6,235 nucleotides of DNA, taken from Bacillota bacterium. Lineage in GTDB: Bacteria; Bacillota; UBA994. The notes under the pieces were generated by a model, which searched no databases, was not told the origin of the DNA, and saw only the letters and a list, made by a program, of their open reading frames with translations. The translations under genes and the position numbers were made by a program. The DNA lies in NCBI GenBank assembly GCA_018725535.1, contig QLUS01000091.1, positions 1 to 6,235 on the forward strand, written 5' to 3'. Positions 1-4,413 of this stretch are shown here, piece after piece (the first letter of the stretch is position 1; the number at the start of each line of letters is the position of its first letter).

Positions 1-247
1 GTGTGCCGTAAACACACAAGCCGGGCGGCTTTTTGTCCTTAAGCAATGTTCCAATGATGGGACCGAGGGCGTCACCCGTCGAACGATCTGTGCCGATGCA
101 GACTACTACGAGTGTGGGCGCGCTCCTCCGGGCTTCTACCACGTGCATCAGGGCCTTTGTTATTGTCTGCTGCGCGCAGTGTGAATCTACATGGACTCTA
201 GTTTCCACAGAGCGCAGGTTCGACCAGACGGAACCCAAGGAGCCCAC
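1..247 (-). CDS. yyaC: YyaC-type sporulation protein (DUF1256), partial, 3' end outside window
   Basis: Reading leftward from a GTG at 247-245 gives 82 residues before the window ends. Residues 44-63 contain PTLVVVCIGTDRSTGDALGP, the hallmark of the DUF1256/YyaC family, followed by a GTLL segment and a VYGT segment at the expected spacing. YyaC resembles the germination protease Gpr fold and is a sporulation protein of Bacillus and Clostridia; its exact job is poorly defined. The GTG start is supported by a G-rich ribosome binding site (GGGAGGGGGG at 264-255, 7 bases before the GTG). It also leaves about 43 residues before the hallmark, as I recall for the Bacillus subtilis protein. The C-terminal part (roughly 110-120 residues by family length) lies beyond position 1. 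It is divergent from the propeller gene. Family assignment is strong; function is inherited from the family. Confidence 0.9.
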   Translation of the reverse strand, partial: MGSLGSVWSNLRSVETRVHVDSHCAQQTITKALMHVVEARRSAPTLVVVCIGTDRSTGDALGPIIGTLLKDKKPPGLCVYGT

Positions 248-278
248 TTGGCCACCCCCCTCCCATGGCGTTTTACCG

Positions 279-309
279 TAGTATATGGGAGGCAGAGGTG
301 CCGTATGCA
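279..309 (-). promoter_or_regulatory. Sigma-G-like (forespore) promoter for yyaC
   Basis: On the minus strand, TGCATA (309-304) is followed after 18 bases by TATACTA (285-279). The published Bacillus sigma-G consensus is TGAATA, 17-18 bases, CATACTA, so 11 of 13 positions match at the right spacing. The expected transcript start is near 272, giving a leader of about 25 bases that includes the ribosome binding site at 264-255. Forespore expression of yyaC is known in Bacillus, so the site fits the gene. The -35 element overlaps the possible upstream ATG (305) of the divergent gene. Sequence match only, not an experimental call. Confidence 0.6.
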
Positions 310-343
310 AAGCGTTGCAATCTACATAACGGAGGGATTGACG

Positions 344-1519
344 GTGTGGGACGACGACGAGCCTAAGCGCACAGATAAGCCATACCTGTGGATCTTGTTT
401 TTTCTTCTCTTGCTAGGCATGAGCAGTATCTTTCTCTTGCGTCCGGGCGCGAACTCGCCGCCGCGTCAGCAGATGCCATCTGCCGAGGACCTACCTGTCG
501 TTAGCTTGATTGACGCCAAGGCGCATGGGCAACCACTCTTTGCCGCTAACGCTCAAACGGGTGTCTGGGTTGTCCACACCGAGGGCGGTCGTGCCGTAGT
601 TAGGTTTCTCACCGCGCTAGGGGACGAGCAGTGGGCGGAAACGGTGCCGGTAGGTAATGCTCTCATCGCGTCTAGCGGACGCTACCTAGTGATAGGTGAA
701 GTTGGCGAGCCCAGATTTTATGTTTATCACGCCCGCCAGAAGCTCGCCTTGGCAGTGACTACCCCCGGCGCATTGCAGGCCCTGTCCATCAGCCAAACGG
801 GAGAAGTATTTGCCGCCTTCACAGTCCCCCAAACAGACCCGTTGGCACTCCGCACGGAGGTCGCCCTGTATTCCGCGCTCGGGCATCTTGCGTGGCGGCA
901 TAGCCTATCCGAGCAGCAGCCTCTTGCCGTTAAGCAGTCGGCGAGCGGCAACACCGTTGCTTTGCTGTCCTTGAGCTTTGCAGAAGACGTGACTGGCAGC
1001 CTTACCGTCTACAGCCGCCACGGGGAACGGCTGTTCGCGCATGCTCTCGCGGGGCGCCCGGGACTCTTAACCGTACGGGACGACGGCGAGGGCGTGGCGG
1101 TGACAGTCGGTAACGACATTTATGTCTTTGATCGGCAAGGGCAGCTGACGCTGCGCCATGACGCAGGCGGTGCCGTCGAAAGCTTGGGGTATGTTGGGGA
1201 TCACCTCATTTTCACTGTTCTGCGTAGGTCGGTGTTCAACCTCAGGCTGGAATACCGCGCGGTAGTTCTAGGCGAAAATGGCAGAATAACACTTGAGCAC
1301 CGTAGCCGTCAACCCCTTGTCGCGCTCAGTACTGCGCCTCAGGGAAGGGACATATTCATAGGTACCACCACTAGCGTCGCCTTAATTGGTTACGGGGGCG
1401 AGTCTAGGTGGAGTCTGACGCACGACTGGCAGGGCGCATACCGTGCGGCTACGCTTGACGGCGTACACTATCTCGTGATTAAGAGCGATGGTCAAGTGGT
1501 ACAGGTAAGGGGGGACTGA
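344..1519 (+). CDS. Membrane-anchored beta-propeller protein (DUF5711-like)
   Basis: This 391-residue protein has a short acidic cytoplasmic tail (MWDDDEPKRTDKP), one membrane segment at about residues 14-32 (YLWILFFLLLLGMSSIFLL) and a long extracytoplasmic part. That part is beta-rich, with a recurring blade motif of small residue-x-G, polar residues, then W/L/F near residues 97, 135, 184, 231, 270, 316 and 356. Examples are ALGDEQW, ALGHLAW, RHGERLF and GGESRW. The 38-49 residue spacing suits a seven- or eight-bladed WD40/PQQ-like propeller. I chose GTG 344 because GGAGGG at 331-336 sits 7 bases upstream. An in-frame ATG at 305 (AGGTG at 296-300) would add 13 residues. No catalytic residues are visible, so a scaffolding or sensing role at the cell surface is inference. 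It is 5 bases upstream of the CvpA-like gene, so probably cotranscribed. DUF5711 is my best family guess. Confidence 0.75.
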   Translation: MWDDDEPKRTDKPYLWILFFLLLLGMSSIFLLRPGANSPPRQQMPSAEDLPVVSLIDAKAHGQPLFAANAQTGVWVVHTEGGRAVVRFLTALGDEQWAETVPVGNALIASSGRYLVIGEVGEPRFYVYHARQKLALAVTTPGALQALSISQTGEVFAAFTVPQTDPLALRTEVALYSALGHLAWRHSLSEQQPLAVKQSASGNTVALLSLSFAEDVTGSLTVYSRHGERLFAHALAGRPGLLTVRDDGEGVAVTVGNDIYVFDRQGQLTLRHDAGGAVESLGYVGDHLIFTVLRRSVFNLRLEYRAVVLGENGRITLEHRSRQPLVALSTAPQGRDIFIGTTTSVALIGYGGESRWSLTHDWQGAYRAATLDGVHYLVIKSDGQVVQVRGD

Positions 1520-1524
1520 ATAGG

Positions 1525-2094
1525 GTGAGCCTCATCGACCTAACGCTCGCGGGGGTCATGGCGCTCCTTATCCTAAAGTCCGTCCAAGCATCTCTGAATC
1601 ATCGTCAGCTAGGATTAACAAAAAACATCGTGGCGTTTATAGTGGCACTGCTACTACACCAGCACGCGGCCTACCTGCTTGGGACAACCAGCCTCCCGGC
1701 GCGAATGGGAAGTTTCGTAGATGGCGTGATTTCCCTGCCCGCCGGGCCGGGTACAGAGGTTGCGCGCGGACTACTGTGGCTGCGGGAAGCGGACCTGCCA
1801 GAGGCAGTAACCCAAGCCATCCGCGAGGCGTGGCTCAGCGATATTAGTGCCGACGTACAGGTAATGACTCTAGCCGCGCGCCGCGTCGTGGCTAAGGCTG
1901 TCCTTAACTTGGCGTGCTTTGTCGTGCTGTTTATGGTGGTGCGATGGCTGCTTAACCTGACAAGCATCCACGTGGTTAAGGCGCTGCCCCCGTCCATAGC
2001 TCGGGCTAGCGCAGAGCATTGTGGTTTGTGCTATACTGGTAGCCATAGTCGCGCCACTCGTTGTGACCGGCTTGCTTCCACCCTTGTTGGTTGA
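1525..2094 (+). CDS. CvpA-like membrane protein, C-terminus altered by an apparent frameshift
   Basis: A GTG start 5 bases after the propeller stop, with the purine-rich AAGGGGGG (1507-1514) upstream, opens a frame of 189 residues. The N-terminus (SLIDLTLAGVMALLILKSV) and the next hydrophobic stretch (KNIVAFIVALLLHQHAAYLL) fit the CvpA/colicin V production family. So do a central soluble loop and a third helix near residues 126-146 (VLNLACFVVLFMVVRWLLNL). CvpA proteins normally have a fourth helix. Here the frame instead changes after about residue 158 into a Cys/His/Arg/Ser-rich tail (RASAEHCGLCYTGSHSRATR) unlike a membrane protein. The missing helix is found in another frame from 2000 to 2149 (separate entry). 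The restored protein would be about 207 residues. This is either a real mutation or a sequencing/assembly error. Family call is moderate because CvpA sequences are very divergent. Confidence 0.65.
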   Translation: MSLIDLTLAGVMALLILKSVQASLNHRQLGLTKNIVAFIVALLLHQHAAYLLGTTSLPARMGSFVDGVISLPAGPGTEVARGLLWLREADLPEAVTQAIREAWLSDISADVQVMTLAARRVVAKAVLNLACFVVLFMVVRWLLNLTSIHVVKALPPSIARASAEHCGLCYTGSHSRATRCDRLASTLVG

Positions 2095-2149
2095 GCATCT
2101 CCGGCACTCGCGACTGGCGGATGTGTTGCTTTCCATACTGCATATCTAA
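2000..2149 (+). pseudogene. Displaced C-terminal helix of the CvpA-like protein (frame-shifted segment)
   Basis: In the frame starting at 2000 the sequence encodes LGLAQSIVVCAILVAIVAPL followed by VVTGLLPPLLVEHLRHSRLADVLLSILHI and a TAA at 2147-2149. It reads as one hydrophobic membrane helix followed by a short amphipathic tail, exactly what the preceding frame lacks. This frame has a TAG at 1997-1999, so the shift must lie at or after that point. Removing one base, for example one G of the GGG at 2003-2005, would join the frames as SIAR-LAQSIVV. No separate start or ribosome binding site is visible, so I read it as part of the gene beginning at 1525. Confidence 0.7.
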
Positions 2150-2183
2150 ACATTTATCGGCTCTGACCCATAGGAGTGTGCAT

Positions 2184-2435
2184 GTGCAGATCGTACTAAT
2201 TTTTGCCACGACCCACCATGCGCTCGCCGCAGAGAGTGTACTGCTGGAGCAGCGGGTGTGGCATGAACTGCTGCCCCCCCCGCGTGAGCTTACCCTAAGC
2301 TGCGGCCTCTGTTTGGCTGTGCGCGGGAAAGACTTTGCGCGGATAGAGAAGTTGCTGGCAGGCGCACAAATCCCTATTTCGGAAGCCTACCGCATGCCGG
2401 ATAGGGCTGGGGACTCCTACTTGCCGTTTGGATAG
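2184..2435 (+). CDS. DUF3343 protein (putative Se/S carrier-like)
   Basis: An 83-residue protein. It begins MQIVLIFATTHHALAAESVL and continues with PPPRELTLSCGLCLAV and a C-terminal part ending in PISEAYRM plus a short tail. The THHAL segment near the start, the PREL motif and the SCGL cysteine motif (single conserved Cys followed by Gly) are typical of DUF3343, a family described as putative selenium/sulfur carrier-like. The redox or carrier role rests on the conserved cysteine and is not proven. GTG 2184 is chosen because AGGAG (2172-2176) lies 7 bases upstream. An in-frame GTG at 2178 is too close to it, and a longer reading back to 2091 would overlap the end of the CvpA-like gene and lacks family character. 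In Clostridia this gene commonly sits near rpsF and DUF951 genes. Confidence 0.8.
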   Translation: MQIVLIFATTHHALAAESVLLEQRVWHELLPPPRELTLSCGLCLAVRGKDFARIEKLLAGAQIPISEAYRMPDRAGDSYLPFG

Positions 2436-2499
2436 GAGGAGTGCGAGATGCTCGGCCCGCTACAAGACTATCTGCCGCAATGTACAAGGAGGACTACCC

Positions 2500-2685
2500 G
2501 TGCCAATGAAGCTATTTATAGGCGATGTACTACAGCTAAAAAAAGAGCATCCCTGTGGAGGCGTAGAATGGGAGGTGCTGCGCACGGGCATGGACTTTCG
2601 CATCAAGTGCCTAAAGTGCGGCCACAGCGTGATGCTCCCCCGCGTCAAACTCGAAAAAGACATCAAAAAAATCCTGAAGCAGTAG
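2500..2685 (+). CDS. DUF951 small zinc-ribbon-like protein
   Basis: A 61-residue basic protein beginning MPMKLFIGDVLQLKKEHPCG, with a middle WEVLRTGMDFRIKCLKCGHS and a lysine-rich tail. The pattern (I/V)GD(V)xQLKKxHPCGxxxWEV, then R-x-KCxxCG and MLPR, is that of DUF951, called YyzM in Bacillus subtilis as I recall. Cysteines are in HPCG and CLKCG, suggesting a small metal-binding or SH3-like nucleic-acid-binding fold, but no function is established. I chose GTG 2500 because AAGGAGG (2486-2492) is 7 bases upstream; the ATG at 2506 would be 13 bases away. In many Firmicutes a DUF951 gene precedes ychF and rpsF. Here ychF is missing and rpsF follows after about 260 bases. The stop codon lies in a 10-bp hairpin. 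Confidence 0.85.
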   Translation: MPMKLFIGDVLQLKKEHPCGGVEWEVLRTGMDFRIKCLKCGHSVMLPRVKLEKDIKKILKQ

Positions 2686-2708
2686 GGACGGAGCCTTTTG
2701 CTTCAGGA
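2672..2708. terminator. Perfect 10-bp hairpin spanning the DUF951 stop codon
   Basis: TCCTGAAGCA (2672-2681) and TGCTTCAGGA (2699-2708) are perfect inverted complements with a 17-base loop that contains the TAG stop. Rightward there is no T-run after the stem, so it is not a classic intrinsic terminator for the upstream operon. Leftward the stem is followed by seven T (A-run at 2665-2671 on the plus strand), so it would form a proper terminator for leftward transcription. It could also protect the 3' end of the DUF951 message. Confidence 0.45.
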
Positions 2709-2846
2709 GTCGCCTTCCGCCTTCCGCCGTCCGCTTGTCAGAAGCCGCACTTCGCACTCAATAGAAGCGGAAAGCGGATAGCCACTCCGTAGTTCACGAT
2801 TCACGATTGCCTTTGCCCGGCGGCTGACGGTTCAAAGCTCATTTTG
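2686..2846. repeat. Intergenic region with heptamer tandem and inverted repeats
   Basis: About 160 bases with no convincing gene. It holds CGCCTTC twice plus the variant CGCCGTC and a partial copy (2711-2736), AAGCGGA twice (2765-2778), and TTCACGA twice (2793-2806). All have a 7-base period. The first and second blocks are roughly inverse complements (TCCGCTT at 2730-2736 against AAGCGGA), so they could fold around the intervening 28 bases. A frame starting at 2448 stays open to 2792 but runs out of frame through the DUF951 gene, with Arg/Pro-rich content, and is not called. The arrangement resembles a degenerate dispersed repeat; copies elsewhere in the genome cannot be judged here. Confidence 0.5.
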
Positions 2847-2847
2847 C

Positions 2848-2876
2848 TTGCTTGCAGCCTGTACCCCTGCTATAAT
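2848..2876 (+). promoter_or_regulatory. Sigma-A promoter of the rpsF operon (extended -10)
   Basis: A perfect TATAAT at 2871-2876 is preceded by TGC (2868-2870), making an extended -10. The -35 is weak: TTGCTT at 2848-2853 with a 17-base spacer, lying in a run of three TTGC units (2844-2855). Transcription would begin near 2883, giving a leader of about 64 bases before rpsF. It is the best sigma-A promoter in the window upstream of the ribosomal genes. Confidence 0.75.
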
Positions 2877-2890
2877 AAATTGTTCTTGCA

Positions 2891-2940
2891 ACCCTGCTCC
2901 ATGCATTGACATGGAGCCTTATGTCCAAGGGGAGGAGGTG
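2891..2940 (+). promoter_or_regulatory. rpsF leader: perfect hairpin with competing pairing to the ribosome binding site
   Basis: GCTCCATG (2896-2903) and CATGGAGC (2910-2917) form a perfect 8-bp stem with a 6-base loop. CCTGCTCC (2893-2900), which overlaps the left arm, can instead pair at 7 of 8 positions with GGAGGAGG (2931-2938), the rpsF ribosome binding site. The two structures exclude each other. Autoregulation of rpsF leaders by the S6:S18 complex is known in many bacteria, but the CCG element of that motif is not evident here. The structure is seen; regulation is inference. Confidence 0.5.
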
Positions 2941-2946
2941 CAGCTA

Positions 2947-3234
2947 ATGCGCAAGTACGAAACTATGTTCATCCTGAATATCGGGCTGACTAAAGAACAG
3001 CTGCCAGAGAAGGTTGAGCGCTTTACCGGAGCCATCACTAACAATGGTGGGCAGATTGACAAGCTCGCCGAATGGGGCAAGCGCCGTCTTGCCTACGAGG
3101 CGAACAAGCAGCGCGAAGGGTATTACTTCTTAGTCAACTTCACTGGAGAGCCCGCTGCGGCTAAAGAGCTAGAGCGGCAATTTCGTATTTCCGAAGATGT
3201 CGTTCGCTACGTAGTGTTTCGCCTAGACGAATAG
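2947..3234 (+). CDS. rpsF: 30S ribosomal protein S6
   Basis: A 95-residue protein, normal length for S6. It starts MRKYETMFILNIGLTKEQLP and contains GGQIDKLAEWGKRRLAYE and GYYFLVNF. It ends with the family's characteristic region of a last helix and strand (FRISEDVVRYVVFRLDE). S6 binds the platform of the small subunit together with S18, which is encoded two genes on. ATG 2947 is preceded by a near-perfect ribosome binding site (AGGAGGTG at 2933-2940, 6 bases away). The open frame continues upstream to 2848, but that part overlaps the promoter and leader and has no S6 similarity. First gene of the operon with ssb and rpsR; ssb begins 18 bases after its stop. Confidence 0.97.
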   Translation: MRKYETMFILNIGLTKEQLPEKVERFTGAITNNGGQIDKLAEWGKRRLAYEANKQREGYYFLVNFTGEPAAAKELERQFRISEDVVRYVVFRLDE

Positions 3235-3252
3235 TTTCTGGAGGCGATAAGA

Positions 3253-3651
3253 ATGTTAAACAAAGTTATACTTATTGGCAGGCTTACGCGTGATCCCGAA
3301 CTCCGCTTTACCCCGAACACCGGCACAGCCGTCGCCACTTTTGGGCTGGCCGTAGATAGGGGGGGCAAGAACGGCGGAGCGGACTTCATCAATATTGCGG
3401 CATGGGAGAAGCAAGCTGAAACCTGCGCCCAGTACCTCAAGAAGGGGCGACTGGTAGCTGTTGTGGGCAGACTCAGTGTGCGCTCATACGAAAAAGACGG
3501 ACAAAAGCGCAGCTACACTGAGGTCGTGGCGGAGCAAGTGCGCTTCCTCGATTCTCCAAACCGCGAGGGAGGCTCACAGGGCGATAGGCCTCCAGGGTAC
3601 GATGAGACAGCCAAAGAAGTAAACCTTGACGACGAAGACCTGCCGTTTTAG
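3253..3651 (+). CDS. ssb: Single-stranded DNA-binding protein
   Basis: A 132-residue SSB. It opens with MLNKVILIGRLTRDPELRFT, the first strand of the OB fold, and continues through FINIAAWEKQAETCAQYLKKG and GRLSVRSYEKDGQKRSYTEV. The OB domain covers about residues 1-104. A short Gly/Pro-rich linker and an acidic tip ending DDEDLPF follow; this tip recruits partner replication and repair proteins. The linker is only about 20 residues, so the protein is shorter than many Firmicutes SSBs (about 150-175). SSB coats single-stranded DNA at replication forks as a tetramer. The ATG is supported by GGAGG at 3240-3244. Its place between rpsF and rpsR is the standard arrangement. Confidence 0.97.
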   Translation: MLNKVILIGRLTRDPELRFTPNTGTAVATFGLAVDRGGKNGGADFINIAAWEKQAETCAQYLKKGRLVAVVGRLSVRSYEKDGQKRSYTEVVAEQVRFLDSPNREGGSQGDRPPGYDETAKEVNLDDEDLPF

Positions 3652-3674
3652 CTCTTGAGAAGGAGGAATTTTTC

Positions 3675-3902
3675 TTGCGCAAACGCACCCGTAAGCCCAA
3701 AAAGCGCGTGTGTAATTTCTGCGTAGATAAGGCCGTAGCCATCGAGTACAAGGAAATCGACAAGCTACGCCGCTTTATTACCGAGCGTGGCAAGATTTTG
3801 CCGCGGCGGATATCCGGCAACTGCGCCAAGCACCAACGCTTAATGACCGAGGCCGTTAAACGCGCCCGCAACATTGCGCTTCTCCCCTACACGATTGAGT
3901 AA
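3675..3902 (+). CDS. rpsR: 30S ribosomal protein S18 (zinc-binding form)
   Basis: A 75-residue basic protein with the S18 core EYKEIDKLRRFITERGKILP, then RRISGNCAKHQR and VKRARNIALLPYT. It keeps the presumed zinc ligands C13-x2-C16 (VCNFCVD) and C50-x2-H53 (NCAKH), so it is the cysteine-containing (C+) version. S18 pairs with S6 on the platform of the small subunit. The start is a TTG at 3675 with AGGAGG at 3661-3666, 8 bases upstream. No ATG is available near the correct N-terminus, so the TTG is well supported. The weaker start may hold S18 synthesis in proportion to the flanking genes, which is inference. It lies 23 bases after ssb. Confidence 0.96.
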   Translation: MRKRTRKPKKRVCNFCVDKAVAIEYKEIDKLRRFITERGKILPRRISGNCAKHQRLMTEAVKRARNIALLPYTIE

Positions 3903-3934
3903 CTAGCCGTTAAGCAAACTTTCCGGTCCATGAC

Positions 3935-3969
3935 GGGGCGCCCCAAATATTTGGGGCAAGCCCCTTTGT
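3935..3969 (+). terminator. Cluster of overlapping palindromes after rpsR (attenuator/terminator-like)
   Basis: Three GC-rich palindromes share arms: GGGGCGCCCC (3935-3944), GCCCCAAATATTTGGGGC (3940-3957) and GGGGCAAGCCCC (3953-3964). The last is followed by TTTGTT (3965-3970). The last could act as a small terminator with a 4-base stem. The middle one is an 18-base perfect palindrome. The arms can pair with different partners, so alternative folds exclude one another. This would allow partial termination between rpsR and the downstream genes. No strong T-run is present, so confidence is limited. Confidence 0.4.
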
Positions 3970-3977
3970 TATGGGTA

Positions 3978-4021
3978 AATTGCTCTGTTCCTCTGGCAAA
4001 TTGCTTTTCCCGCCAATTGCT
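3978..4021 (+). repeat. Three direct repeats AATTGCT upstream of the MazG-like gene
   Basis: AATTGCT occurs at 3978-3984, 3999-4005 and 4015-4021, with starts 21 and 16 bases apart. The last copy sits in a TTGCTC that could serve as a weak -35 (4018-4023), with TCTAGA (4041-4046) as a poor -10. The repeats may be protein-binding sites or chance in an AT-rich patch. No gene occupies 3903-4076. A frame open from 3930 to the MazG-like start shows no family similarity or ribosome binding site. Confidence 0.35.
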
Positions 4022-4076
4022 CGGAAGGAAAACATCGGGCTCTAGAGAAATAACAGTTTATGTGAGGTGTTTGCCG

Positions 4077-4397
4077 ATGCAGGAATCAGGACGTGACCTC
4101 GAGATAGGGCGCAGTATTCGCATGATTGAGTGGCTCAAAACGGAGCTTGTGAGCGGTGTAGCACAAGTCTTTCGGCAGTTGCCCAAAGGACGAGATGAAG
4201 CCGTTTCTTCGGCTCTAGCTGGAGTGATCATGTCCTGCTATCTGCTTGGCAGACGCCTTGGCATCAGTTTTTCAAAGCTCGAAGCGGCAGTTGAGCGCAA
4301 GGCGCTGCATAACGCTACCGAGAGGCATGAGCTTGAGGAGTGGTACAACGATCTCTCCACCCTAGGCGAGCATTTCGCGGCACGGCGCATCAAGTGA
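4077..4397 (+). CDS. MazG-like family protein
   Basis: A 106-residue, mostly helical protein with the segments IRMIEWLKTELVSGVAQVFR, LAGVIMSCYLLGRRLGISF and a final stretch ending in HELEEWYNDLSTL. It fits the small MazG-like family found after rpsR in Clostridia. MazG proteins are nucleoside triphosphate pyrophosphohydrolases that bind magnesium through acidic helices. This short relative has acidic residues such as E69, E73 and E85-E87-E88, but I cannot assign a complete EExxE/ExxD site, so activity is uncertain. The start is ATG 4077 with GAGGTG (4064-4069) 7 bases upstream. The open frame extends back to 3930 but that part runs through palindromes. It ends 16 bases before rplI, so it probably shares its transcript. 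Confidence 0.75.
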   Translation: MQESGRDLEIGRSIRMIEWLKTELVSGVAQVFRQLPKGRDEAVSSALAGVIMSCYLLGRRLGISFSKLEAAVERKALHNATERHELEEWYNDLSTLGEHFAARRIK

Positions 4398-4413
4398 CGG
4401 GGGAGGATTTGGC

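Noticed and set aside
33..281. Rightward 82-residue open frame
   Set aside because: It is antisense to the yyaC coding sequence, which carries an unmistakable family signature on the other strand.
2091..2183. Longer N-terminus for the DUF3343 protein
   Set aside because: The extra residues overlap the displaced end of the CvpA-like gene and show no family similarity; the GTG at 2184 has the correctly spaced ribosome binding site.
2448..2792. 114-residue frame with a strong start
   Set aside because: Its content is Arg/Pro/His-rich and out of frame with the clear DUF951 gene it covers. I kept the start as a finding but not the frame as a gene.
2811..2837. CTTTG / CAAAG inverted pair upstream of the rpsF promoter
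   Set aside because: Only five base pairs with a 17-base loop; expected by chance.
2848..2946. 33-residue N-terminal extension of S6
   Set aside because: It would include the -10 box and leader hairpin, has no S6 similarity, and the ribosome binding site directs starting at 2947.
3473..3874. Leftward 133-residue frame across ssb and rpsR
   Set aside because: It is the antisense shadow of two confidently identified genes.
3930..4076. 49-residue N-terminal extension of the MazG-like protein
   Set aside because: It runs through the palindromes, lacks a ribosome binding site at 3930, and family members start at the position of ATG 4077.
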